DNA of 64,000 nt from an uncultured Christensenella sp. (GTDB lineage: Bacteria > Bacillota > Clostridia > Christensenellales > CAG-917): the NCBI GenBank assembly GCA_910577815.1, contig CAJTNO010000002.1, forward strand, positions 199,138 through 263,137, read 5' to 3'. Shown here piece by piece: positions 25,465 to 33,320 of the stretch. The position numbers and the translations under genes were made by a program. Position 1 is the stretch's first letter, and each line of letters begins with the position of its first letter. The notes under the pieces are model-generated. The model was not told the origin of the DNA. It did no database searches and saw nothing but the letters and a program-made list of their open reading frames with translations.

Positions 25465-27414
25465 TCACCTCAGACACTTGGGAAACTCGGCAATTCGCAG
25501 CAGCGAACAGCCGAAAGGAACAAACACCCTTTCGAGCGCCTCCTCCGAATACACGGGACGGGACGGAATTTCCGTAAAGCCGTTTACGTCGTAATCCCAG
25601 TTTATCACGTTTTTGGAGCGTACTCTAAGCTCAAAAGGCGGCTTTTCGCCCGAAAACGGAACCGACGTCATATCGTGTACTACGGTAATTTCATCCTCGT
25701 ACAGCTCGCGCATACCGCCTCTCAGACGCCTTGCAAGCAAGGGCGCGATATTCCATTTCTTTGCAAAGTTCAAGCAAAGCGTACGTCTGTCCTTTATATC
25801 CTGCTTAATTTCGTGCGGAACCTTAAGCGACATAAGCAGATTGCCCTTAAACAGACTGTAGGTGCCGTCCGCATTCTCCTCCACCGTCAGCGGAATGTTC
25901 ATCTTAAGCATAAACGTACTGCCCGTGCGCAAAACGCATTTTACCGAAATTTCCGTACTGCCCGTAGCCACCACCTGTCCGCCGGAAATCAGCTGCATAG
26001 TGACGTTTTTAGGCACGCGGAAGTTTATTTTAACCTCCGGCTCGCCGTTTGCGTGCTCCACCTTAAACACAACCGTATTTCTGAACGGGTAGCCCGTACG
26101 CTCGCTTATAGTCATTTTTATTCCGCCCACCGTTACGTCCATATCGCAGGGCGTATAGGTAAGAAAATTAAGCTCGTTATCCTTAACCATACAGGCGGCT
26201 TGCATATACAGCGGATAGGCGCTGAGCACCGACACCGCGCCGCGCGAAAGCTTGCGGGTGTAAAACGCGTTAGAGAAGTCAATCTCGCTGTGCGACATAT
26301 TTCTGTTTTCCGACGCCTCAATCTGATTTACCAGCAGCAAATCCTGCACCGCGCCGCAATCCTCGAAGCACGCGCCCGAAATCACGTTAAACGCTATACG
26401 CTCCAGCAAATCCGCAAGATGATAGTCCGCAGTTTCCTTTATGACCTCCACAAGCGATTCAATCATCTCCACGGAAGCCTGAACATCTATTCCTCTCACG
26501 GGACTCGAGCCCGCAAGGTGACAATCGGACGTAAACATTCCCGCCGCCGTGCCGTGGTTGCGCATAAGCGCGTCCACCATTTTGACGGACAAATCCCTTA
26601 GCGTATCGTCGCCCACAAATCTGCCGTACATAGCGGGATACTTTACAGCCTTTGCAATATTCACGCCGTCGGTTTCGACAATCTTAATCTGTTTCTTCCA
26701 AAGCTTCTCCACAAGCTCGGGAGTAAGCGGCTTGACCTTTGGAGGAAGCTCGGGCCTCTCGTAAACGGCAACCGTTTTCTGCATCCGCTTAATCGCCTTC
26801 ATAGATATATATCTATGAGTCGGGCGTTTATAGGTAAATTTATCCGCCAGTCTGAACCAGTCGTTGGAGCTGTCGCGAAGCTTTTCGCCCAAATCCTGCA
26901 ACCATTCGAGGTCGGTTTCGCGATAAAGCGCCTCGAGCGCAGGAATTTCCTCAAGCAGTCTTGCCCTCGAGTCGTACCAGCAAGGCATAACGTCGTAGGT
27001 GTTGAACTGATTTTTAAAGTATTTTTTCAAAAACGCAAGCGCGCGGTCTGAACCCGTATACTCGTAATAGCTCAGAACAGCCTTTATCGCCTCTATCTTG
27101 GGAGTTTGCGTACGCACGTCCTTAGGACCTATATCCCCGCCCTCGTTCGCGCTGTTGAATATAGGCTGAAAAAAGCCCGTCATCCTCTCCTTCAGATTTT
27201 TATCGTCCAGCGCGGCGGCAAGCAGAGTGAGTCCTCTCGCGTATCTCGGCAGGCTCTCGCCCTGAGTCCACTCTCCGTTTTTGATAAGTCCCTGCAACGC
27301 GCCCAGCTTTTTTTGCAGGTCGCACATATGCAGCATTTCGTCCTTGAGCCAGCCTGTCGGACGAATAGCTCCAAGCGGAAGCTTTTTAAGGTTTTTATCA
27401 ACAGATTTCGCCAA
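25465..27414 (-). CDS. GH127-like (DUF1680) protein lacking the canonical catalytic cysteines
   Basis: This 649-residue protein opens with LPLGAIRPTGWLKDEM (about residues 12-27), the typical beginning of GH127-type beta-L-arabinofuranosidase-like proteins. An (alpha/alpha)6-barrel-like region follows to about residue 400, then C-terminal beta domains. In characterised GH127 a Glu-x-Cys motif and an adjacent Cys pair (CCPxN) bind zinc and supply the nucleophile. Here the first position reads GIDVQASVEMIESL, and no Cys-Cys pair is found after LLERIAFNVISGACFEDC. Activity by the known mechanism is therefore doubtful, and it may be a divergent or inactive relative. No signal peptide is present. 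The start is TTG at 27414, supported by an AGAGG ribosome site; the next Met is inside the conserved region. It is followed by the PH-domain gene. Confidence 0.75.
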   Translation of the reverse strand: MAKSVDKNLKKLPLGAIRPTGWLKDEMLHMCDLQKKLGALQGLIKNGEWTQGESLPRYARGLTLLAAALDDKNLKERMTGFFQPIFNSANEGGDIGPKDVRTQTPKIEAIKAVLSYYEYTGSDRALAFLKKYFKNQFNTYDVMPCWYDSRARLLEEIPALEALYRETDLEWLQDLGEKLRDSSNDWFRLADKFTYKRPTHRYISMKAIKRMQKTVAVYERPELPPKVKPLTPELVEKLWKKQIKIVETDGVNIAKAVKYPAMYGRFVGDDTLRDLSVKMVDALMRNHGTAAGMFTSDCHLAGSSPVRGIDVQASVEMIESLVEVIKETADYHLADLLERIAFNVISGACFEDCGAVQDLLLVNQIEASENRNMSHSEIDFSNAFYTRKLSRGAVSVLSAYPLYMQAACMVKDNELNFLTYTPCDMDVTVGGIKMTISERTGYPFRNTVVFKVEHANGEPEVKINFRVPKNVTMQLISGGQVVATGSTEISVKCVLRTGSTFMLKMNIPLTVEENADGTYSLFKGNLLMSLKVPHEIKQDIKDRRTLCLNFAKKWNIAPLLARRLRGGMRELYEDEITVVHDMTSVPFSGEKPPFELRVRSKNVINWDYDVNGFTEIPSRPVYSEEALERVFVPFGCSLLRIAEFPKCLR

Positions 27415-27566
27415 ATTTACGCCTCTTGCACTTAGTATTAAGCAAAAGCATACCTTTTACGCTCAGCTATAATATAATAATTTAGCATATTTAAACGATA
27501 AAAGCAAGCACCTTTAAAGCGTTTGGCTCGCAGCTCGCGCTTAACGCAGTCCGTCCGCCGACTGTC

Positions 27567-27657
27567 ATAAGCCGATTGATATACCTGCGCTTGCTCTTGT
27601 TCAAGCTCAACCGACACGCCGCTCGCGCTCGGTTCATATAAATGATAATCGGCTTAA
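27567..27657. other. Hairpin-rich 90-nt segment, possible structured RNA
   Basis: TAAGCCGAT (27568-27576) pairs with ATCGGCTTA (27648-27656). Inside, GCTTG/CAAGC (27589-27593 / 27602-27606) and AACCGA/TCGGTT (27609-27614 / 27629-27634) form two further hairpins, giving a three-way-junction layout. No known riboswitch or small RNA family was recognised. It could be a small RNA, a leader element or chance folding. Confidence 0.3.
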
Positions 27658-27693
27658 GCTTGCAAAAACGGGGTTTAACCGAGCATTTTGTTG

Positions 27694-27722
27694 ATGACAA
27701 CCGCCAAAAATGGTGATATGAT
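27694..27722 (+). promoter_or_regulatory. Probable promoter of apgM
   Basis: ATGACA (27694-27699), a 17-bp spacer and TATGAT (27717-27722) precede the gene by 27 nt. That leaves room for the GAGAGG ribosome site just before the ATG. Confidence 0.5.
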
Positions 27723-27749
27723 AGTAAAAATAAATTTTGAGAGGCTTAT

Positions 27750-28976
27750 ATGAAATACGTGCTTGTACTGCTTGACGGAATGGCGGATTACAAACTTGAC
27801 GAGCTCGGCGGCAAAACGCCCGTGCAGGCGGCAGACACCCCCGCAATGGACGTTATTGCAAGCAGGTCCGAGATAGGACGCGTGCGCACCGTACCCGACG
27901 GCTACAAGCCGGGGAGCGACGTCGCAAACCTCGGAGTACTCGGATACGACGTCCGCAGATGCTACACGGGCAGAAGTCCGCTTGAAGCGCTTGCGATGGG
28001 TATAGAGATGAGGGATGACGACCTTGCCCTGCGCGCAAACCTTGTAACCCTCTCGGGCGACGGAGATTTTGAGGATAAGCTGATGAAAGACTACAGTGCG
28101 GGAGAGATAAGCACCGAGGAAGCGTGCGTGCTTATCAACGACCTTCGCGACTATCTACGCAAAGAAAATCTTATGAACGGAGCGGAGCTCTACGCAGGCA
28201 CAAGCTACCGTCACTGTATGCTTATACACGGCGCCGAGCCAAACGAAACGCTCACGCCTCCGCACGACATAACGGGAAAGTGCATAGGCGAGCATTTGCC
28301 TAAAGGCGGACTTTCCGACCTTATGAATGAGATAATAAAAGCCTCTCACGCCTTTTTAAGCGAGCATCCTATAAACAAAGCGCGCATATCGGAGGGCAAA
28401 AATCCCGCCAATTCGCTGTGGCTGTGGGGAGAAGGCACAAAGCCCGCAATAGACAGCTTTGAAAGAAAATACGGCAAAAGCGGAGCTATGATAAGCGCGG
28501 TAGACCTTTTAAGAGGCATAGCAATGGGCGGAGGAATGAAGGTCGTAGAGGTAGCGGGCGCAACGGGAACGATAAACACAAACTTCGACGGCAAGGCGGA
28601 GGCGGCAATCCGCGAACTTGAAAGCGGAACGGATTTTTGTATGGTGCATCTGGAGGCAACCGACGAATGCGGGCATCAGGGCAACGTATCGGATAAGGTT
28701 CGCGCAATCGAGCTGATAGACCAAAAGGTAATCGCACGTCTGTATTCGCATTTTACGGAAGCTAAAACGCCGTTTTCTATGCTGATAATGCCCGACCACT
28801 ACACTCCACTCTCCACGCGCACGCATTCTTCCGAGCCTGTGCCATATATGCTGTACACGTCGGTAAAGCCGCTTGGCTGCAACGCGGAATTCAGCGAGGA
28901 CGTCGCCGCTCGGTCCGGAATATTATTTGAAAAGCCTTGGGAGTTGACCGAAAGATTTTTCAGCTTAAACGACTAA
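27750..28976 (+). CDS. apgM: Cofactor-independent phosphoglycerate mutase, archaeal type
   Basis: The 408-residue protein interconverts 2- and 3-phosphoglycerate in glycolysis (alkaline phosphatase superfamily). Visible family features are the metal-binding N-terminus LVLLDGMADYK, the catalytic-serine region GSDVANLGVLGYD (about residues 55-67) with the following YTGRSPLEALAMGI, DECGHQGN (about 304-311) and the late metal site MPDHYTPLSTRTHSSEPVPY. The length fits the roughly 400-residue aPGAM class rather than the 510-residue GpmI class. A GAGAGG ribosome site lies 5 nt before the ATG. The gene is monocistronic, ending in a strong terminator. Its divergent neighbour, the GH127-like gene, has no evident metabolic link. 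Confidence 0.92.
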   Translation: MKYVLVLLDGMADYKLDELGGKTPVQAADTPAMDVIASRSEIGRVRTVPDGYKPGSDVANLGVLGYDVRRCYTGRSPLEALAMGIEMRDDDLALRANLVTLSGDGDFEDKLMKDYSAGEISTEEACVLINDLRDYLRKENLMNGAELYAGTSYRHCMLIHGAEPNETLTPPHDITGKCIGEHLPKGGLSDLMNEIIKASHAFLSEHPINKARISEGKNPANSLWLWGEGTKPAIDSFERKYGKSGAMISAVDLLRGIAMGGGMKVVEVAGATGTINTNFDGKAEAAIRELESGTDFCMVHLEATDECGHQGNVSDKVRAIELIDQKVIARLYSHFTEAKTPFSMLIMPDHYTPLSTRTHSSEPVPYMLYTSVKPLGCNAEFSEDVAARSGILFEKPWELTERFFSLND

Positions 28977-29011
28977 TCACGCTTTAAAATTATATATATT
29001 TTTACTTAAGC

Positions 29012-29036
29012 AAAACCGCGCTCACGGCGCGGTTTT
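29012..29036 (+). terminator. Rho-independent terminator after apgM
   Basis: A perfect 10-bp stem (AAAACCGCGC / GCGCGGTTTT) with a 5-nt loop ends in a T-rich tract, 35 nt after the apgM stop codon. Confidence 0.85.
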
Positions 29037-29137
29037 ATTTATCGTTTAAACCTAAAGTAAAAACCTAATTTTACATAAATCATATTTTATCTTATCGTTA
29101 TTGCTATTTAAAATGCCGATTAAGCAAATTAAATCCG

Positions 29138-29914
29138 TTAATTATCTTTGTATTTATTTTCCTTCAGCTTATATAAAACGCTCTTCTTTTTCTTTTTTCC
29201 GTCCACGAATTTTACAAACTCCACCTTGAATTTTTTTGCAATGCGAACGCGCAGGAATTTTATAATAAGCTGCGCCACGCCAAGTCCCAGCTGTACGGCG
29301 GCTATAACGAAAGTGAGTATGAACACAATAAACTTTGCAATTACGTCAAAGCCCTCAAAGCTCATTCCGACCATAGAAACGGCGGCTATGGACAGCAATA
29401 TTATATTTGCCGCCGCCTTAAATATTTTCAAGGTCTTTTTATAGGTTTTTACTCTCTTTGTGCCGCCCTTTACATCCTTGAAGGTCATAACGACAAGCAC
29501 AATGAACACGCATACATACACCGCAAGTATGCTGACAAGCACAATCGAAGCCGTATCCGCAACCCAGCCCTTGGCGATAAACAGACAGGTGCTTGCGATT
29601 GCGTAAACTGTGGAAAGCAAGGTCCACACCGCGCTCAGTTTGTTTATTACAGTAGCCTTTTTCTGCCGTTTTTCTATCTCCCTCTTAACGCCCTCGGAAA
29701 CGGCAAGCTGCTCCTCCGACGGCTTAAGAGTCTCCGCTACAGCCTCGGCGGATTGCTCCTTAACGGACGCAACGGGAGAAGCAGGCGCTACGGATGATTG
29801 CGGACATTTCTGCTCGGCAATACCGTCGCCTGCGCTTTTAACCGTTTTAGCCGCGTCGATACGCCCGATTTCGCTTGCGCTGCGCGGTTTGAAGGTGGGT
29901 TGCTTTCTTCTCAT
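29138..29914 (-). CDS. Uncharacterised four-helix membrane protein
   Basis: I do not recognise this 258-residue protein. Residues 1-80 are hydrophilic, Ala/Ser/Glu-rich and probably disordered. Residues 81-92 (REIEKRQKKATV) are strongly basic, and four hydrophobic segments follow at about 93-115, 121-143, 165-188 and 192-217. The C-terminal tail is very Lys-rich (DGKKKKKSVLYK). The architecture, with a disordered cytoplasmic N-terminus and paired helices, resembles the membrane proteins at 44509 and 45391, although no clear sequence identity was seen. The ATG at 29914 has no good ribosome site and lies only 13 nt downstream of the terminator of the esterase gene. Its expression must depend on read-through or a cryptic promoter. 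Confidence 0.65.
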   Translation of the reverse strand: MRRKQPTFKPRSASEIGRIDAAKTVKSAGDGIAEQKCPQSSVAPASPVASVKEQSAEAVAETLKPSEEQLAVSEGVKREIEKRQKKATVINKLSAVWTLLSTVYAIASTCLFIAKGWVADTASIVLVSILAVYVCVFIVLVVMTFKDVKGGTKRVKTYKKTLKIFKAAANIILLSIAAVSMVGMSFEGFDVIAKFIVFILTFVIAAVQLGLGVAQLIIKFLRVRIAKKFKVEFVKFVDGKKKKKSVLYKLKENKYKDN

Positions 29915-29927
29915 ACTAAAAGTTTAA

Positions 29928-29952
29928 AAGACGCCCTCAAAGAGGGCGTCTT
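29928..29952 (-). terminator. Terminator of the esterase gene
   Basis: A perfect 11-bp stem (AAGACGCCCTC / GAGGGCGTCTT) with a 3-nt loop is followed by TTTT on the minus strand, 15 nt after the esterase stop codon. It lies directly upstream of the next minus-strand gene. Confidence 0.85.
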
Positions 29953-29967
29953 ATATCTTCGATAACG

Positions 29968-30882
29968 TTAAATCTCCTTGTTGGCTACACGTCTAAGGAA
30001 GCTTTCCATAAGCTTGACGTTTTCCTTTGCCGCACCCTGATTCCAGTTGAGCGGATAGCAATGGTTGTCCATAAACTTGGTGGAGTGATGCTCCTCTACG
30101 TGTATGCCGAGGTCCTGAAGCTTTTTAACAAGCTTCTGACCCTGTCCCTTGCAGAAGAAATCCTTTTCCGCATATGTTATAAATGATATCGGGAAATTCT
30201 CGTCCACGTACGCAAACGGCGCCAGCACGTCGAGATACTCATAGCTCTCGAGGTCCTTTACGTGTATGCCGCTGAAGTCAAACAACACCTTGTCGGTAAG
30301 ATTGAGCGGCATTTTCTGTCCCAAAGCCTCTTGTACGTCGTAGATACCGCAATCGAGCAATGCGGTGCGGAATTTGAGCTCGGTGCTTACGCCGAAACGC
30401 TCCTGAAGGCTCTTGTTGGTTGCGATACAGGCAAGCATAGCGGAATAATATCCGCCCGCGCTGTCGCCGGATACGCACATATTGTCAAGGTCGAGGTTAT
30501 ATTTCTCGGCATTTTCGCCGACCCAGTTCAACGCCTTAACAAGCTGCTGCAAACCCAAAGGAAATTTATACTGAGGAGCTAACGCGTAGTTTACGTTTAC
30601 TACGAAAAAGCCCTTTTCCGCTATCCATCTTGCAAGACCTCTCCTGCGATACTTGTCGCCCGCAACAAAGCCGCCGCCGTGAATAAGGAACATTACGGGA
30701 TATTTCTCTCCCTCGGGACGCGTCACGTGATATGTATCGAGCTTTTCGCTCTCGCTCTCGCCGTAAGGAATATCCTTTTCCTCGTTAAAATCTATGCCCT
30801 TGAATTTGAGCATTCTTTTTTTGTTTTGTCCGCCGTCGAACAGCTTGTCGATAGCGACGAACAAGAACTCTGCAAAAGTCAT
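29968..30882 (-). CDS. Alpha/beta-hydrolase, HSL-type esterase/lipase
   Basis: This 304-residue protein carries the hormone-sensitive-lipase family signature. HGGGFVAGD (about residues 68-76) supplies the oxyanion hole, and GDSAGG (about 138-143) carries the catalytic serine in a GxSxG elbow. TYAEKDFFCKGQ gives the likely Asp and DNHCYPLNW the likely His near the C-terminus. It should hydrolyse short acyl esters; the substrate is not predictable. No signal peptide is seen, so it is cytoplasmic. The start is supported by a GGAGGG ribosome site. The gene has its own terminator and is separated by 131 nt from the acyltransferase gene upstream. Confidence 0.85.
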   Translation of the reverse strand: MTFAEFLFVAIDKLFDGGQNKKRMLKFKGIDFNEEKDIPYGESESEKLDTYHVTRPEGEKYPVMFLIHGGGFVAGDKYRRRGLARWIAEKGFFVVNVNYALAPQYKFPLGLQQLVKALNWVGENAEKYNLDLDNMCVSGDSAGGYYSAMLACIATNKSLQERFGVSTELKFRTALLDCGIYDVQEALGQKMPLNLTDKVLFDFSGIHVKDLESYEYLDVLAPFAYVDENFPISFITYAEKDFFCKGQGQKLVKKLQDLGIHVEEHHSTKFMDNHCYPLNWNQGAAKENVKLMESFLRRVANKEI

Positions 30883-31013
30883 AATTTCCCTCCTATATAC
30901 AACAAATGTATATTTACTTTATCAATTTTAGCACAGTAAGCCCGCGCTTGCAATACATTTTATAATTTTAAAAGCTTGTGCGCGACAAAAACTCCTTATA
31001 TATCGTGCAACGC

Positions 31014-32306
31014 TTAAACCTCGAGCGCGTTGAATTCGGCGAGGTTTTTCTCCATAAGGTCAAAATATCTCTCGACCGTCTCAACGTCCCTGTCATTGCC
31101 TCTCATAGACGTGGAGAAGGTCATTTTACCGAGCAGAGTAGTAACCGACATAAGGAAATACGGCTTATACTTGGTCGCTCCCGATACAAAGCCGCCCGTA
31201 AGAACGGTGCCGTCAAACGCCAGCTTGTCGTCGCCGAGCATTCCGATATTGCTGACCGCAAGCAGCGGATTGTCGTATCCGAGCTTTATGGCAAATTCCG
31301 CGAGGTCCTGCGGGAAAATGGTATACGCCAGCTTTAGGAGAGGCAGGGAGTAAAGCCCCATAAACTTATCGCGCTTGTGCGCGCGCATTGCGCTAAGAAC
31401 GTTTACAACGGTATCGCGCACGTCCGCTCCCTTTTCGAGAGTACGGCAGGCAAGCCAGGCGGTGTGATTGGTAATTCCGCCCTGCGCGCCGCCCTCTATT
31501 ATATGACGTCTTAAATCTATAGCGCAGGACACGGTAAGAGGGCTCTTTTCATCGTGACCGCAAAGCTCGTACAACGTGCGCACGGCAAGCGCCATAACCG
31601 CGTCGTTTACCGTTATTCCGAGCGACTTGGCAACCGCCTTCATTCTGTCGAATCTTTCAGAATCTATTTCGCGCCTTGCAATGCGGTTTTTATCCGATTC
31701 GGAGGGTTCAGACCACGGAAACGGCACTTTATCCTTGTTTTTGCTTACGTTCTTATATAGCGAGCGGGCTTTTTTCAAATCTCTGCCGCTAAACTTGGAA
31801 TACACCTGCTCAAAGCTGCGCGAGCCCGATTTCATATCCAACAAAGAATACTCCCCGCGCTTTAAATGATTGTAGTTTTCGCAAAGCTTAGCCATAAAAT
31901 ATTTGAAGTCGCCGCCGTCCATACACATATGGTTTACAAGCACAGCAAGCACGCTTTTTTCACCCTGCTCGTATACGTATATCTTTATCTGAACATTGCT
32001 GTCAAACGGAATGACCTCTGATAAAAACGCGTCAGAATCGCCCTCGGCGTCCTCGCTGTCGTAAAACTTTACTATATCGTCGGCTGTGTAGCTTTCCTCC
32101 TTCCAGTAAGGTTCCGCCGCCGTCGTGTTAAAGCTGCTGTGGAGCACGGGCGCGCGCTCCACCATATATACGACCGCGCTCTTTAACAGCGCCGCGTCCA
32201 GCTTGCCGTCGTAATACAGCTTAAGATGAACCATCCTGTCATAAAAATTGCGGAACAGAAATTGCATTCTGTCCCACATTTCGGCTTTTATAATATTTTT
32301 TTTCAT
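31014..32306 (-). CDS. Condensation-type acyltransferase (alcohol acetyltransferase / WS-DGAT-like)
   Basis: The protein (430 residues from the preferred start) belongs to the chloramphenicol-acetyltransferase-like condensation fold. The active-site motif HxxxDG is visible in NHMCMDGGDFKYF (about residues 147-159), and a late SNIGMLGDDKLAF segment matches the second conserved block of the alcohol acetyltransferase / wax-ester-synthase group. It probably transfers an acyl group to an alcohol or lipid; no carrier-protein or NRPS partner is nearby. The preferred ATG at 32306 is 4 nt after the stop of the upstream gene. An alternative ATG at 32360 has an AAGGAAG site but would overlap that gene by 50 nt and add 18 unconserved residues. 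It appears co-transcribed with the upstream membrane protein. Confidence 0.7.
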   Translation of the reverse strand: MKKNIIKAEMWDRMQFLFRNFYDRMVHLKLYYDGKLDAALLKSAVVYMVERAPVLHSSFNTTAAEPYWKEESYTADDIVKFYDSEDAEGDSDAFLSEVIPFDSNVQIKIYVYEQGEKSVLAVLVNHMCMDGGDFKYFMAKLCENYNHLKRGEYSLLDMKSGSRSFEQVYSKFSGRDLKKARSLYKNVSKNKDKVPFPWSEPSESDKNRIARREIDSERFDRMKAVAKSLGITVNDAVMALAVRTLYELCGHDEKSPLTVSCAIDLRRHIIEGGAQGGITNHTAWLACRTLEKGADVRDTVVNVLSAMRAHKRDKFMGLYSLPLLKLAYTIFPQDLAEFAIKLGYDNPLLAVSNIGMLGDDKLAFDGTVLTGGFVSGATKYKPYFLMSVTTLLGKMTFSTSMRGNDRDVETVERYFDLMEKNLAEFNALEV

Positions 32307-32310
32307 TAAA

Positions 32311-33156
32311 CTATTCCCACTTAGTCCAATAAGCCTCGTCAACGTCTTTGTTTTCCGCATTGGCTTCCTTCTTTTTTTCGTTTGCGCGTTCGGCGAGAAT
32401 GACTATACCCTCCGTAAGCGCAACCGCTACTCCGCCGAGGCAGATAATCCAGGTAGGATGCCAAATGTTCTTGCCGCTCCACATAAGCGATATGCCGAGT
32501 ATGACGTACAGCATAACGCAGAATATCTCTATAAATACGGGAAGCTCAATCCACTTCAGCTTGCTTCCGCCGATAAACGCGAGCAGAGTATCCGCGCCGA
32601 GTATAACCGCAACCATCGCAAGGAAAACCAGATAGCTGCCCGAGATGTTTCCCACAAGCTGTAAAAACAAATACAGCACCACGCCCGTAACCGATATCGC
32701 GCCCGCAACCATCGCGCGCAGAGGCAGATAAGACTTCATTTTTGCAAATCTTACCGCAAGCATTATCATAATGCCGTCTATTCCGATAAGCGCGCCGCCC
32801 ACTATAATGAGCCAGGTGGGATGCCACAGATTGGTTACAAAGCCGACTATCAGATAGCAAAGCACAAGCACCGCTATAAACGCGGCGGCAAGCAATGCGC
32901 CAAGAGTAGCAACCCTGCGGCCCAGCTCCTTTTTAACCGCCTGATTTTCATATCCGCGGAGAGTGCTTGCAAAATCGCCAAGCTCGCCAACTACCGTATT
33001 ATAGATAAGCTCGTCGTCGGTCATTCCCTTGATTTTGAGCTCCTGCGCCCTGTCCGTCATCTTGGTGAGCATACTTATACGGTACTCCATAGCCGCCTTG
33101 GTAGGCGCAATCTGTCTGAACTGCTCTTCAAGATAAGATTTAAATCTCTCCTTCAT
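32311..33156 (-). CDS. Permease-prefix / DUF1700-like membrane protein with duplicated two-helix module
   Basis: This 281-residue protein has an N-terminal helical cytoplasmic domain (about 1-75, FKSYLEEQFRQIAPT then LGDFASTLRGYE). It resembles the permease-prefix or DUF1700 sensor-associated domains of Bacillota. About eight transmembrane segments follow. Two halves repeat: NLWHPTWLIIVGGALIGIDG (about 109) and NIWHPTWIICLGGVAVALTE (about 231), showing internal duplication. Function is unknown; relatives often sit beside PadR-type regulators, but none is seen here. The ATG at 33156 has an AAGGG ribosome site; a GTG two codons upstream is possible. It is followed 4 nt later by the acyltransferase gene. 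Confidence 0.65.
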   Translation of the reverse strand: MKERFKSYLEEQFRQIAPTKAAMEYRISMLTKMTDRAQELKIKGMTDDELIYNTVVGELGDFASTLRGYENQAVKKELGRRVATLGALLAAAFIAVLVLCYLIVGFVTNLWHPTWLIIVGGALIGIDGIMIMLAVRFAKMKSYLPLRAMVAGAISVTGVVLYLFLQLVGNISGSYLVFLAMVAVILGADTLLAFIGGSKLKWIELPVFIEIFCVMLYVILGISLMWSGKNIWHPTWIICLGGVAVALTEGIVILAERANEKKKEANAENKDVDEAYWTKWE

Positions 33157-33320
33157 TTTCACCCTTCTCGCGCACGAGGTGCGCTATATTATTTAATTTT
33201 ATTTTAATATAGCAAACAAAATACTTTCCGTCAACCCCTTAACCATTTTCCGCGCGAACACATAGTATACAGCAATGACGCTTTTAATTCCCCTTACATA
33301 ATCAATAGGAGGATTGTTTT

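Larger units (their letters stand above)
27415..27749. other. Divergent intergenic region with structured segment
   Basis: The region separates the GH127-like gene (minus) from the phosphoglycerate mutase gene (plus). It contains AT-rich promoter-like sequence near 27465-27490 for the minus strand, a hairpin-rich segment at 27567-27657 and the apgM promoter at 27694-27722. No protein-coding gene is supported. Confidence 0.5.

Noticed and set aside
25075..26601. 508-codon plus-strand ORF opposite the PH and GH127-like genes
   Set aside because: It is an antisense shadow crossing two well-supported minus-strand genes; His/Arg-rich and without a ribosome site.
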